From contig CARCZS010000006.1 of the NCBI GenBank assembly GCA_948956705.1, forward strand, positions 48,444 to 112,443: a DNA stretch of 64,000 bases, in the 5' to 3' direction. The notes under the pieces were generated by a model. The model had not been told where the DNA came from. It saw nothing but the letters and a program-made list of their open reading frames with translations, and ran no database searches. Origin of the DNA: an uncultured Phocaeicola sp. Its GTDB lineage: Bacteria; Bacteroidota; Bacteroidia; Bacteroidales; Bacteroidaceae. Shown piece by piece: positions 27,641-38,004 of this stretch (position 1 is its first letter; each line of letters begins with the position of its first letter). A program made the position numbers and the translations under genes.

Positions 27641-29695
27641 TTATTTCACTACAATTTCATCTGTAAACAAGAAACCTCCGAATTCGCCCGAAGATGCCTG
27701 ATAACGTATGTAACGTGCTTTGGCATTTCCTTCCCAACCAAAGTTGATGAAAGTCACTTTGTCATCCTTCACTACTTTATGCTCCATGCGCTTCAGTTCC
27801 GTAAACTCCTTACCATCATTGGAAACGGAAATGATCACTTCTGAAGGCATAAAGACTTCAGGTCCACACACCTGCATAAAGTCTGCTCCAACAGAATGAA
27901 TTTCTGTTTCTTTTTCCATATCAATGGTCACATCCATTCTTTTCTTGTCTATAAAACCTTGCCAACGCCTGTCACCATAAGTCCAGCCTCCGATCACACC
28001 ATCTACCAAGGCACTGTCACCACCGGCCGAATAGCCGGGATAATAAGCGGCATCCGGTCCGTAAGCCACTTTCTTACCTACTGCCAAATGTTGTACGGGC
28101 TGATCCGCTCCCGGACGATTTCCTATCTCATTTTTCAAATCAAAAGGATGGTATCCTTCAGCTTTCAATGCCTCTACCTCTTTCAATGCACGAACATGAA
28201 AATCATCATAGTTCTTCACAGAAGGGGCACTCCAAGCAACTTCCGCCAAGGCAAGAATACGAGGATAAATCATCATTTCCGCATGTTCCGGAGTCGGAAT
28301 ATATTCTGTGAATAAATTAGCTTGTACTCCATACACCAACTGGACTTTATCCGCACTCAAAGTATCGGGTACAGGATTAAATGAATAAACTTTGGACAAA
28401 GGCAGATAGCCTCCTATTGCTTCCGGCTGGGAATCAGGAGCATCCTGATAAGAATCAAAATAGCAGAACTCACCCGGACTCATAATAGCCATGTGGCCGG
28501 AATCAACCGCTTTCATTCCCCCTTCCGTGCCACGCCATGACATGACAGTGGCATTAGGTGCCAAACCACCTTCCAATATTTCATCCCAACCCAATAATTT
28601 ACGTCCGTGGGCATTCAAAAAGACCTCAATACGATGAATCAGATAACTCTGTAACTCGTTCACATCTTTCAAGCCTTCTTTTTTCATACGTGCCTGGCAC
28701 AGTTTGCAAGTGGGCCATGAGGCTTTACCTGCCTCATCCCCTCCTATATGAATATATTCGGACGGGAAAAGTTCCATTACCTCTGTCAGCACATTTTCCA
28801 GAAACTCGAAAGTCTTTTCATTACCGACACAGAAATCGGCTTGTTTGTAAGGTTCGTGTGTACAAGACAACTCGGGATAAGCAGTCAGTACTTCTTCCGA
28901 ATGCGCAGGCATCTCTATCTCAGGAATAACAGTAATAAAACGCTCCTGAGCGTATGCCACCAGTTCGCGGATATCATCTTGAGTATAATAACCTCCGTGA
29001 GCATCTTTACTGCCTTCTTCTTCATACCGTCGTCCGTTATTCCACCATTCTTTCCAGGTAGGAAACTCACGCCATGCCGCAAATTCTGTCAGACGGGGAT
29101 ATTTTTTTATTTCAAGACGCCAGCCCGCAGCGTCAGTAAGATGCAGATGCAGACGGTTCAATTTATAATATGCCAAAGCATCCATCTGCTTTTTTATAAA
29201 TTCCTTATCGAAGAAATGACGGGAAACATCCATCATAAAGCCACGATAAGCAAAACGGGGTTCATCTGTAATGACTCCTGCCGGCAATCCTTTTTCATCA
29301 ACCATTTGCAGCATAGTCTGAACTCCATAGAACAATCCTGCCCCGGAAGTTGCACGAATAAGTACCTGATCAGGAGTTACCGTCAGAACATATCCCTCGG
29401 AAGAGTTTACCTCCGGCAGTTCCGCCACTTGTTTCAAGACAACATTATGTCCCTCTTCTGCTATTACCGGTTTCAAATTCATGGAAGAAGCCACCAGATA
29501 ATCTTCCAAAATCTTCTTGTCCCCCTCAGACGCATCTATATATAACCCTGTTTCCGAATTCAATGAAAACACTTCCTGCTGTAATTCCACCTTTAATGGT
29601 GCGGGAATAACAGAAAGTGTGCGTTGCTCTTCTTTCGTGCAACTTGCAAACAGCAAGCCCAATGCAACTTCCGCCAATATAATCAATCTTCTCAT
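27641..29695 (-). CDS. GH20 beta-N-acetylhexosaminidase, lipoprotein
   Basis: A 684-residue family 20 enzyme with lipobox LLFASC (Cys19). It has an N-terminal GH20b domain (about 27-145), then the catalytic barrel with the Asp-Glu pair at D320-E321 in HIGGDEAGK, where the Asp assists the substrate acetamido group and the Glu is the acid. A C-terminal F5/8-type carbohydrate-binding region runs from about 560. Removes terminal GlcNAc/GalNAc. Its start overlaps the stop of the NanM-like gene by 4 bp (ATGA). First of three GH20 paralogues in the locus, all different in C-terminal domain. Confidence 0.94.
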   Translation of the reverse strand: MRRLIILAEVALGLLFASCTKEEQRTLSVIPAPLKVELQQEVFSLNSETGLYIDASEGDKKILEDYLVASSMNLKPVIAEEGHNVVLKQVAELPEVNSSEGYVLTVTPDQVLIRATSGAGLFYGVQTMLQMVDEKGLPAGVITDEPRFAYRGFMMDVSRHFFDKEFIKKQMDALAYYKLNRLHLHLTDAAGWRLEIKKYPRLTEFAAWREFPTWKEWWNNGRRYEEEGSKDAHGGYYTQDDIRELVAYAQERFITVIPEIEMPAHSEEVLTAYPELSCTHEPYKQADFCVGNEKTFEFLENVLTEVMELFPSEYIHIGGDEAGKASWPTCKLCQARMKKEGLKDVNELQSYLIHRIEVFLNAHGRKLLGWDEILEGGLAPNATVMSWRGTEGGMKAVDSGHMAIMSPGEFCYFDSYQDAPDSQPEAIGGYLPLSKVYSFNPVPDTLSADKVQLVYGVQANLFTEYIPTPEHAEMMIYPRILALAEVAWSAPSVKNYDDFHVRALKEVEALKAEGYHPFDLKNEIGNRPGADQPVQHLAVGKKVAYGPDAAYYPGYSAGGDSALVDGVIGGWTYGDRRWQGFIDKKRMDVTIDMEKETEIHSVGADFMQVCGPEVFMPSEVIISVSNDGKEFTELKRMEHKVVKDDKVTFINFGWEGNAKARYIRYQASSGEFGGFLFTDEIVVK

Positions 29696-30819
29696 CTTCT
29701 CTTTTCTTTAATTCTATTAATTTCATTAGTACGAATGCCCGGTTTCAATTCTCCATTAATAATGTAATGAAATCCGTCCTGCGAAACTATTACAGCTCCG
29801 GCACGCGCACCTTGCTCATATTCGCCTAATGTAGTCCATTTATCCGTCTGCGGATGATAGAGCAGCAGGTTTCTATTAAACCGATACCACTCTACAGGAT
29901 GTGACAAATATTCTTTTCCCGCATAAATACCTTGCAGAGCTTTTAAGAATATATCCTTATCAACTCCTCCGGCACACAATATCATACCCTCGCCAAAAGA
30001 GGTTCCCATTCCACCACCTAAAGAGATCTCATTACCTTCCGCATCATACGGGGTGGCAACCGATGACCATTCTTTCGTTTCCGGAGAATACATATATCCA
30101 TCTACTGACAAAGAAGCCTGATGCCCTTCAACAGCCGGGACAAATCCCCCCCACACATAAAGTTTTCCATCTTGTGCCACGCAAACAGGTTGTACTCTGG
30201 GTTCACCCGGAATATCTGTTTCTCTTTTCCATCCTCCAGACAAATCCGACAGATCAAGCATGTACATGGCCGAGGATGGAATGCCATTTACATTTCCACC
30301 GACAATATATAGTGAATGTCCTACTAATGCACCTGCCATATTATCCATAGTTACAGGCAAAGAGGGCAAAGTATCTCTTTTCAAGGTGTCTTTTTGCAAA
30401 GATAAAAGAAAAACATCAGACAAGCTGTGTGTTGCCGTAGTCCCTCCAACACAAATTAACCCTTTTTCAGTAGAAATAGTGACTCCATAAGCTGCTGCCT
30501 GAGGCAGTTGGCCTATTTTCTTCCACTCAAAAGCCGTATCATTTGACAAAGGGGCGATATATATATCCCGATAATAAGCTTTTTTTCCTCCATCGGCTAC
30601 CGGTATATCAGGGAAATTACAACCTCCGGCTATCAGCAAATTTCCTTCAATCACTCCCGCATATAATGCAGAAACTCCCTTAAGAAAACCGGTATTCTCT
30701 GTAGGGAACCCATGCATTTTCTCAAGAGATATTTCAGAAGCATCCGATTGACCGCTACAAGCAGCCATTGTCATCATGCCCAGTATCGCATAAACGCCAT
30801 ATATTATTTTTCTGATCAT
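29692..30819 (-). CDS. nanM: Kelch-repeat cyclically permuted mutarotase, NanM-like lipoprotein
   Basis: A 375-residue lipoprotein (ATG at 30819; lipobox MTMAAC) made of kelch repeats forming a six-bladed propeller (for example LLIAGGCNFPD, GLICVGGTTATHS, SLYIVGGNVNG, KLYVWGGFVP, GMILCAGGVD). NanM speeds the conversion of the alpha-Neu5Ac released by sialidase to the beta anomer taken up by transporters. Here it is encoded among the glycosidases and overlaps the next gene by 4 bp. Homology to NanM rests on the repeat pattern and the setting; it could act on another sugar released in this locus. Confidence 0.82.
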   Translation of the reverse strand: MIRKIIYGVYAILGMMTMAACSGQSDASEISLEKMHGFPTENTGFLKGVSALYAGVIEGNLLIAGGCNFPDIPVADGGKKAYYRDIYIAPLSNDTAFEWKKIGQLPQAAAYGVTISTEKGLICVGGTTATHSLSDVFLLSLQKDTLKRDTLPSLPVTMDNMAGALVGHSLYIVGGNVNGIPSSAMYMLDLSDLSGGWKRETDIPGEPRVQPVCVAQDGKLYVWGGFVPAVEGHQASLSVDGYMYSPETKEWSSVATPYDAEGNEISLGGGMGTSFGEGMILCAGGVDKDIFLKALQGIYAGKEYLSHPVEWYRFNRNLLLYHPQTDKWTTLGEYEQGARAGAVIVSQDGFHYIINGELKPGIRTNEINRIKEKRR

Positions 30820-30847
30820 GTTTTCATGGTGAAGCAAATAATAAAAA

Positions 30848-30983
30848 GTGTGCCAAAAGCAAATCAGCCATCCCGCTTGCCCCAGAAACGGATTGCACCA
30901 ACGCAAACACAGCATTCCTTACGCATATGGACGGAGGCATTCCACCTCACGCCCAACGGTACTCTATCACACTTTTGGCACAC
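30848..30983. repeat. Small inverted-repeat element between two genes of the locus
   Basis: Perfect 12-bp ends GTGTGCCAAAAG (30848-30859) and CTTTTGGCACAC (30972-30983) bound a 136-bp GC-richer block within AT-rich spacer. It occupies most of the only sizeable gap in the hydrolase part of the locus. It contains no gene I can support. The shape suggests a dispersed intergenic repeat, a MITE-like insertion or a structured RNA. Confidence 0.55.
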
Positions 30984-31005
30984 AGTCATTATTTGAATAT
31001 AACTA

Positions 31006-33330
31006 TCAATTTAATGAAATTTCATCAACAAACAAGAAAGCCGGATTTCCTTTGCCACCGTGCCAAGCAGGAATGCTATGTTCCGCTAAAGCGGTCACTT
31101 TCACATAACGGGCAGTCACCGGATCGAAAGTCAACGTATGGTTGAACACTCCATTCTTGTCATCCTGCTTCATTGCCGGATATTTTTCTGAAGCAATTTC
31201 CTTAAAGTTCTTTCCGTCTTCGGATACAGCTACAGAAAAAGCACGGGCATCAAACACCCAGTCACCTTTTTCCACACAAGTAGAAATAGAAGCGCTGCTG
31301 ATTTCTGTCGGTTGCTGCATATCAATAACTGCTTCCATATCATTTTTATAGAAAGCAATCCAACGGCCCGTCTTATAGTTACCGTTACCTTTCAATCCGT
31401 CCACCAAAGTGGGAGCTCCTTTGAATTCATATTGCTTGTTTACCGGTTGCAACATAGTGACAGGTTTCATACTAGCCTTGTTAAAAGCAATTTCCTCTGT
31501 AACCACGCGGCTATTTCCTACAGGACGTACAGTAATCGCTTTAAAAGTACAATTCTGTTTCAATTTCAATGTTTCCGTATACAACTGGGAAGCAGCGGAA
31601 GGTTCCGTTCCATCCAAAGTGTAATAGATAGGACTATTATCAATAGTAGATAAAGTAACATCCAGCGTACCATCTTTCGGATTAGGAGTAAATACAGCAT
31701 TTACATCAAAGACATGCTTGGCATAATTATATTTATAAACATCATAAATATCTACCAACTGAGGCAAACGCTTCAAGAAACCTTCATAGTTTTTCTTTTC
31801 CGGCATGGTCCACTGAATTTCAGACAAAGCAGCCATACGGGGTAATTCCATATATTCTACCTGACTGTAGGTAGGAATGTATTCAGTCCATAAGTTGGCC
31901 TGTACGCCAATGATGTATTTCTGCTCTTCCGGAGTCAGATCAGCCGGCATCGGCTCATAGTTATATACCGTTTCAACGGGTACATATCCACCAATAGCCT
32001 CAGGTTCATTAGCAATATCCTTGGTTTGGTAATAGTCAAAATACAAATAAGTATTAGGAGTCATAATTACATCATGTTTCTGTTTTGCGGCTTCAATACC
32101 TCCGGCAACACCACGCCATGACATTACAGTGGCATTGGGAGCCAATCCGCCTTCCAGAATTTCATCCCAACCGATAATCTGACGTCCGTGTCCGTTCAGG
32201 AACTTCTCTGCATGATTGATAATGAAACTCTGCAATCTTTCCTCGGCAGTATGATTCTTGTCAGACTTAAGACCTAAAGCCTTGATACGAGCCTGGCACT
32301 TTGGACATTTTGCCCAACGTACCTTAGGACATTCATCACCACCTACATGAATATATTCTGATGGGAAAATCTGAATAATTTCCCCTAATACATCTTCAAT
32401 GAATTTCAAGGTTTCATCATTTCCTGCGCAAAGCACATCTTCTGATACACCCCAGATTTTCCATACTTCGTACGGACCACCAGTACAGCCCAAGTTAGGA
32501 TATGCAGCCAAAGCAGCCTGCATGTGTCCCGGCATATCAATTTCCGGTATAACCGTAATATGACGTTCGGCAGCATAAGCTACAATTTCTTTTGCTTCTT
32601 CCTGTGTGAAGAATCCACCATAAGGCTTGCCATCATATTTTCCCGAGTTATGTCCGATAACCGTTTCCGCTCTTTTAGAACCTATTTCAGTCAGTTCAGG
32701 ACGACTCTTGATTTCGATTCTCCATCCCTGGTCTTCAGACAAATGCCAGTGGAAACGGTTGATGTTGTGCAAAGCCAGCATATCAATAAAACGCTTTACA
32801 GAATCTACCGGGAAAAAATGACGTGACACATCCAACATTGCACCACGATAAGAGAAACGAGGATAGTCATTGATTTCAACCGCCGGTAAAGCGATATCCA
32901 CTCCTTGTGCTACCGGAATAGATTTACGCAACGTCTGGATGCCATAAAATACTCCGGCTTCCGTAGGTCCTGAAATAACCACTTGGTCGCTGGTTACCTT
33001 TAACTGGTATCCTTCAGGATTTTCAGCATTTCCACCTAATTGCAGGATTATTCCTTTGCCGTCTGTACCGGCTTGTACAGCCAATGACTTTCCGGTAAGA
33101 TCTTTGATATAACTTGCCAAAAATTCAGCGTTCTTTTGCATTTTTTCATTGCCTTCCGGATACATTATCTTAGTTCCATTTGACAAAATAAACGGAGCAG
33201 CCTGATCCATTACCGAAATTTCCTGCGGTAACGGAATTATCTGATAATTTGCTTCTTTCACTTCTGTGTTACAGGATAAAAGCATAAAACCTGCCATTGT
33301 CAGCCCTGCAAGGCCCATTAAAGTTTTCAT
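31006..33330 (-). CDS. GH20 beta-N-acetylhexosaminidase, lipoprotein, with FN3-like and C-terminal CBM region
   Basis: A 774-residue family 20 enzyme. The ATG at 33330 gives a lipoprotein signal (FMLLSC, Cys20). It has a GH20b domain (about 28-155), a catalytic barrel with D332-E333 in HVGGDECPK and W-rich substrate loops (IIGWDEILEGGLAP), then a chitobiase/FN3-like module (ISTIDNSPIYYTLDGTEPS region, about 565-640) and an F5/8-type domain to the end. Compared with the 684-residue paralogue it carries the extra FN3-like module, so it probably serves a different linkage or position. It starts 16 bp after the beta-mannosidase stop. Confidence 0.94.
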   Translation of the reverse strand: MKTLMGLAGLTMAGFMLLSCNTEVKEANYQIIPLPQEISVMDQAAPFILSNGTKIMYPEGNEKMQKNAEFLASYIKDLTGKSLAVQAGTDGKGIILQLGGNAENPEGYQLKVTSDQVVISGPTEAGVFYGIQTLRKSIPVAQGVDIALPAVEINDYPRFSYRGAMLDVSRHFFPVDSVKRFIDMLALHNINRFHWHLSEDQGWRIEIKSRPELTEIGSKRAETVIGHNSGKYDGKPYGGFFTQEEAKEIVAYAAERHITVIPEIDMPGHMQAALAAYPNLGCTGGPYEVWKIWGVSEDVLCAGNDETLKFIEDVLGEIIQIFPSEYIHVGGDECPKVRWAKCPKCQARIKALGLKSDKNHTAEERLQSFIINHAEKFLNGHGRQIIGWDEILEGGLAPNATVMSWRGVAGGIEAAKQKHDVIMTPNTYLYFDYYQTKDIANEPEAIGGYVPVETVYNYEPMPADLTPEEQKYIIGVQANLWTEYIPTYSQVEYMELPRMAALSEIQWTMPEKKNYEGFLKRLPQLVDIYDVYKYNYAKHVFDVNAVFTPNPKDGTLDVTLSTIDNSPIYYTLDGTEPSAASQLYTETLKLKQNCTFKAITVRPVGNSRVVTEEIAFNKASMKPVTMLQPVNKQYEFKGAPTLVDGLKGNGNYKTGRWIAFYKNDMEAVIDMQQPTEISSASISTCVEKGDWVFDARAFSVAVSEDGKNFKEIASEKYPAMKQDDKNGVFNHTLTFDPVTARYVKVTALAEHSIPAWHGGKGNPAFLFVDEISLN

Positions 33331-33346
33331 AATAGATATTAATTGA

Positions 33347-35914
33347 TTAGTTAGTATCACTTAATTGCTTAATAGTTATATCAACCTTTTCATTCTTCTT
33401 CAGTTTATCTGAAGTAATAATCACTTTCTTTGTCTGTCCCGGCAACAAGTCAAAGAAGTTGTCAGTAAATCTCGCACCCTGAACAGGAATCTCTATGAAC
33501 ACATCCCTGGCCAGCTGTCTGGCAGACAGAGTCACTTCATATTTTCCATCCATCGGCTTCACTTTATAGCGGATCTCGGTCTTCGGAAGCTCCTGATCTT
33601 TTGCGTGGTTAAAGTAATAAATTTCTTCGGATAAAACCTCACCTTTCTTATTTTTTAATGTCATTAGAAGAAAAGTATTTTGAGGACTTGTTGTCATACC
33701 TGCATAAGGTTCCTTATAATATAAGGTGGAAGCATTGGCCGGAACCTCGCCCTTGATACTCTTTTTAGTCAGAACCTTTCCATTAAAATCCATCACACGC
33801 AACAATAAAGTCACCTCTTTATCCGCTTCCAGTTTGTCCGACATAACATAAATATTCAAATCCTCCCCTTCCTTGACAGCATCTACCAATACCGGAGCAA
33901 AAGCTCTTTTTGCCTGATAATGCAACGCTTTCCAATTGCCATAATAATCAATGCTCGACCAGGAAACGACCGGCCAGCTGTCATTCAGCTGCCAATATAA
34001 AGTTCCCATACAATAGGGACGGTTACGACGATGGGCTTCCAAACCCTGGCGCACTCCTACCCCCTGCAAAACCAAACCCATATAAACCAACTGATCGAAA
34101 TCTTCAGGCACTTTATAATACAGTCCCATAGTCTTCTTGATGAGGAAATTACCGATAGTGGCTTTTTGATGAGCATTCATCACCTCCGATTCCAATGCAT
34201 AATCTTCCGGTGAGGCAAAAGTAGCAATCGTCTTCATTTCAGGAAATGCCTGAAAACCAAACTCACTCATAAAACGCGGAATTTCCGTATCCAGACTTTC
34301 AAACGGTTTCTGACCATACCAGATACCCCAATTATGGCTGTCGGCAATCTTCCAACTTTCGGGACGTCCCCAATTGGCCTCGTACGGAGAACCATGCATA
34401 TAGAAACGGTCCGGATCAAGTTCAGCTACTTTACGAGGCAACAACTCACGGAAAAGTTTGTCATAGCCCTGCTTCATTCCTTCCATAATACCGGGATCAG
34501 TGTATTTCTTATCCCATCCCCAGTAGCGCATACCTTCATAAATTTCATTGTTTCCACACCACATAGCCAGACTGGCATGGTTCCGTAAACGCTTGATATT
34601 ATATTCCGCCTCGGCCTCTACCCGTTTCATAAAAGCAGGATCGGACGGATAAGTAGTGCAGGCAAAAATAAAATCCTGCCAAACTAAAATTCCATTCTCG
34701 TCCGCCGCCTGGTAAAAAGCATCATCCTCATAAATTCCTCCACCCCATACACGAATCATATTCATATTGGCATCTTTCACATCCTTGAACAACTGGCGGT
34801 AACGTTCTTCAGTAATGTTAGGCAGCAAAGCATCATCCGGGATAAAATTCGCGCCTTTGGCAAACATAGGTTCACCATTGACTACAAAATAGAAGGATTC
34901 TCCCTGATCGTCTTTTTCTTTCACCACCTTTATTGTACGGAGTCCGATACGCTCTTTTTGAGAAGCTATCACTTTACCATCCACCTTTATTACGGCTTCA
35001 AAGTCATACAATGCAGGTTCCCCCCAACCATTAGGCATCCATAAATGAGGCTGCCGTATCTCTATGGGAAGAAGAATATGGTTTGTTCCCGGCTGCAATG
35101 TCACCTCTTTCTGTTCGGTTACCTTTTCACCCTCCTTATAAGAATAAGCAACGGTTACTTCCGCTTTCTGAGGAGTTGCAGAAACACTGTTTACAGTCAG
35201 GCGGTTTTCAACTTTCGCCAGATCTTTTGTTACCGAAGCCTGACGTACATAGTAATCATCAATGCGTGCCACATCATAGAAAGTCAGTGTCACAGGCCGC
35301 CAGATACCACTGGTTACCAAGCGGATTCCCCAATCCCAGCCATAACTGTAAGGCGCTTTACGGCTATAGATACTAACCCGCTTATCACTATGATCATTAT
35401 CAGCAGGATAATCAAAACCATTGGTTTCCCATTGGGGTAAAGTTTGCTTGACAGGTGAATGAAACAGAATCTGCAAATGGTTTTCTCCCTTCCGCAACAC
35501 CTCTTTTACCGGAAGAGTATAGCCGACAAACATATTGTCCGTACGTTCCAACAAAGAGCCGTTCAGGTAAATATCCGCATACGTATCCAACCCTTCCAAA
35601 ATCAACAAGGCAGCATCCCGCGAGAGTTGCTCATCCGTCACATTAAAAGTAGTTTTATAGACCCAGTCCTCATTCTCCACCCACTGCACTTTTTGCTCAT
35701 TCATCCCATAAAATGGATTGGGCAGCTTATTATGAGAAATCAAATCCTGATGTACCGTTCCGGGCACCGTAGCCGGCAACCATTCATTCCGGCCGACCTG
35801 GGCGAACTCCCATCCCTTATCAAGACTCAGACTCTCTGACTTCTTATACTCCTTTGCACTGAGCATCATCGGAAAGCATCCTAACATCATCAAAACTTTT
35901 AATGTTTTCTTCAT
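33347..35914 (-). CDS. GH2 beta-mannosidase, secreted
   Basis: An 855-residue enzyme with signal peptide (cleavage near MMLSA-K). The N-terminal sequence LDKGWEFAQVGRNEWLPATV and the order of domains are those of beta-mannosidases. Acid/base is E457 in WCGNNEIYEG and nucleophile E551 in FMSEFGFQAFP. The Man-beta-1,4-GlcNAc bond of the N-glycan core is the natural target here. It fits a locus that takes N-glycans down to the chitobiose core. The gap before the SGNH/SASA esterase gene is 26 bp. Confidence 0.94.
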   Translation of the reverse strand: MKKTLKVLMMLGCFPMMLSAKEYKKSESLSLDKGWEFAQVGRNEWLPATVPGTVHQDLISHNKLPNPFYGMNEQKVQWVENEDWVYKTTFNVTDEQLSRDAALLILEGLDTYADIYLNGSLLERTDNMFVGYTLPVKEVLRKGENHLQILFHSPVKQTLPQWETNGFDYPADNDHSDKRVSIYSRKAPYSYGWDWGIRLVTSGIWRPVTLTFYDVARIDDYYVRQASVTKDLAKVENRLTVNSVSATPQKAEVTVAYSYKEGEKVTEQKEVTLQPGTNHILLPIEIRQPHLWMPNGWGEPALYDFEAVIKVDGKVIASQKERIGLRTIKVVKEKDDQGESFYFVVNGEPMFAKGANFIPDDALLPNITEERYRQLFKDVKDANMNMIRVWGGGIYEDDAFYQAADENGILVWQDFIFACTTYPSDPAFMKRVEAEAEYNIKRLRNHASLAMWCGNNEIYEGMRYWGWDKKYTDPGIMEGMKQGYDKLFRELLPRKVAELDPDRFYMHGSPYEANWGRPESWKIADSHNWGIWYGQKPFESLDTEIPRFMSEFGFQAFPEMKTIATFASPEDYALESEVMNAHQKATIGNFLIKKTMGLYYKVPEDFDQLVYMGLVLQGVGVRQGLEAHRRNRPYCMGTLYWQLNDSWPVVSWSSIDYYGNWKALHYQAKRAFAPVLVDAVKEGEDLNIYVMSDKLEADKEVTLLLRVMDFNGKVLTKKSIKGEVPANASTLYYKEPYAGMTTSPQNTFLLMTLKNKKGEVLSEEIYYFNHAKDQELPKTEIRYKVKPMDGKYEVTLSARQLARDVFIEIPVQGARFTDNFFDLLPGQTKKVIITSDKLKKNEKVDITIKQLSDTN

Positions 35915-35940
35915 CTTACCTATCTTTATTAATTTATATA

Positions 35941-38004
35941 CTATTCAGCCCGGAATGTGGATGCAGGCAAACCGGCGCCATTTACCAGATTGGCACGGGT
36001 AAATGGCTGCCATCCGTAACGAACCGTTTCCGGCTCTTTCACCTTGTCACTCCATACTTTTATTTTACCGTTTTCAACAACAGCCTGTGCCGGATAAAAT
36101 AATCCATCATCACCTGCCACTTCGAATGTACGAAGCGATTTCCCATCCGAAGTCGACAACTCCTCCGCATAATCAAAAGAAATATAAGCCGCACCTCCAC
36201 TAAATACGACCGATTTATAAAGCGGTCCCGAAGGAATGACATTTTTATATCCGTATGTTTTATTCAAAGCCCATGCAGCCAACCGTTCACCGACTTCTCT
36301 TTTCTGTTTGGGGTGTACGTCCAATGAGTCTCCCCTATCTGAACTGACAGCCATACCGGTATGAGGAATCTCCGCCATCAAACGACGCTGGCTATCACGG
36401 AACCAAGTCCATGACGGACGGTCTATACTGGACAATTGGACAAAATAGAATGGAAGTTCCGCATCCCCCCAATTCTTGCGCCAACTTTCCACCAACAATC
36501 CGAACAACTTTTCATGAGCCTCCCGATTATGGGCATTGGACTCACCCTGATACCAAATAAAGCCTTTGACCGGAAACTGTTCCAAAGGACGGATACCCGA
36601 TTCATACAAATAACAAGGCTCATAAGGATGGCGTTGCAATTTATTGGAAGACTGCTTTACATTCAAGGCAGCACGCCCACGCACCCAGTCTTGAATAAAA
36701 TCATTCTGCATCCAATTACGTAAGATAGCCGGAAAACGATATTCCAATGTACTACGGTCTATCCATGCTTCAGTAGGAGATCCGCCAATGGCATTGCAAA
36801 TCAGTCCTACAGGAACTTGCAAACTATCCTGCAATTTCTTTCCGAAATAGTAAGCCACCGCCGAGAAATTACCGGCTGTTTCAGGCGAACAAACTGTCCA
36901 CCGTGTATCCTTATAATATTGCAGATGATTCAATGAATCGAGTACCGAAGCATCCCACTCCACCGCATCCGTACGCCAACGGGCTTTCATATCATAAAAA
37001 CGGATATTGCTATTTGCAGCTTGAGGAACATCTTGTGCGGCAGTCGCACTCCAATTCAGATAAAACTCCATATTCGATTGTCCGGAACAGAGCCACACTT
37101 CTCCCGCCAACACATTTTCATAGACCAGTTTCCGTTTTTCTGTAGAAACAGTCAGCGTATATGGACCGCCCGCCTTCAATGGCCGGACATCCACCGCCCA
37201 CTTTCCATCTGCTCCCGTCACAGCCTGAAGTTTCTGCCTGTCTATGGAAACAGTCACTTTCTCACCGGCATCCGCTTTTCCCTGAATAGTCAGCAGACGC
37301 CCATGCTGCAATACCATATTGTCCGTATAAATTTCCGGCATTTGCAAACCGCCAAAATCACCGGTTATGCCTTCATACACCGTTTTTGCCAGGACAGCCG
37401 CACCTTCCTTATCAGGATGGACAGCATCGGGCAACATAAAAGGATATGGATATAAAGGTGCATGAAAATCTATCAACTGTACTTGTGCGTATTTCGCTAT
37501 CGTTTCTATAGCCAGCTGAATCTCATCATGCCAGTCGCGTGTGCCGGACTCAAACCGCGGATGACGGTCGGCAATCGGAGTCAGACGGGCAATCAAAATA
37601 CGACATTCAGGATTCGCCACTCTGAACGAATCAATCAGTGCACGATAATCCGCTATAAAAAAATCACGGTAATTGGGCCAATCACGCGGATCTGTATCAT
37701 TCACTCCTAAATGAATAACCACTACATCACCAGCAAAAGCCAATGCATCCTTAAACTCTTTCTGTTGCATAAAAGGCCGGTGTCCCTTGTTCAGCAACGT
37801 AGCTCCCGGCTTTCCAAAACGCTCCACCGTATACCCTTCACCCAGCATTTGCTGTAACCGGGCAGGATAGGACTCCTTATCAGGATCGGATACACCTATG
37901 CCATAGGTAATGCTATTACCTACACAAGCAACCTTCACCCGCTTCCGTGCAAATGAAACGGTACAAAGAAACAAACATAAAATCAGTATTAATGTCTTCT
38001 TCAT
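35941..38004 (-). CDS. nanS: Two-domain sialate O-acetylesterase (SGNH plus SASA), secreted
   Basis: A 687-residue protein with signal peptide (TVSFARKR). The N-domain (about 22-225) is a GDSL/SGNH esterase: VACVGNSITYG (block I), HLGVNDTDP (block III) and DAVHPDKEG (Asp and His). From about 300 a second esterase domain of the SASA family follows: WLCSGQSNMEFYL, NAIGGSPTEAWID and WYQGESNAHN. Two-domain esterases of this kind, described in Tannerella and Bacteroides, remove acetyl groups from O-acetylated sialic acids so that sialidase and lyase can act. It overlaps the preceding gene by 4 bp. Sure of both folds; substrate inferred from the locus. Confidence 0.9.
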   Translation of the reverse strand: MKKTLILILCLFLCTVSFARKRVKVACVGNSITYGIGVSDPDKESYPARLQQMLGEGYTVERFGKPGATLLNKGHRPFMQQKEFKDALAFAGDVVVIHLGVNDTDPRDWPNYRDFFIADYRALIDSFRVANPECRILIARLTPIADRHPRFESGTRDWHDEIQLAIETIAKYAQVQLIDFHAPLYPYPFMLPDAVHPDKEGAAVLAKTVYEGITGDFGGLQMPEIYTDNMVLQHGRLLTIQGKADAGEKVTVSIDRQKLQAVTGADGKWAVDVRPLKAGGPYTLTVSTEKRKLVYENVLAGEVWLCSGQSNMEFYLNWSATAAQDVPQAANSNIRFYDMKARWRTDAVEWDASVLDSLNHLQYYKDTRWTVCSPETAGNFSAVAYYFGKKLQDSLQVPVGLICNAIGGSPTEAWIDRSTLEYRFPAILRNWMQNDFIQDWVRGRAALNVKQSSNKLQRHPYEPCYLYESGIRPLEQFPVKGFIWYQGESNAHNREAHEKLFGLLVESWRKNWGDAELPFYFVQLSSIDRPSWTWFRDSQRRLMAEIPHTGMAVSSDRGDSLDVHPKQKREVGERLAAWALNKTYGYKNVIPSGPLYKSVVFSGGAAYISFDYAEELSTSDGKSLRTFEVAGDDGLFYPAQAVVENGKIKVWSDKVKEPETVRYGWQPFTRANLVNGAGLPASTFRAE

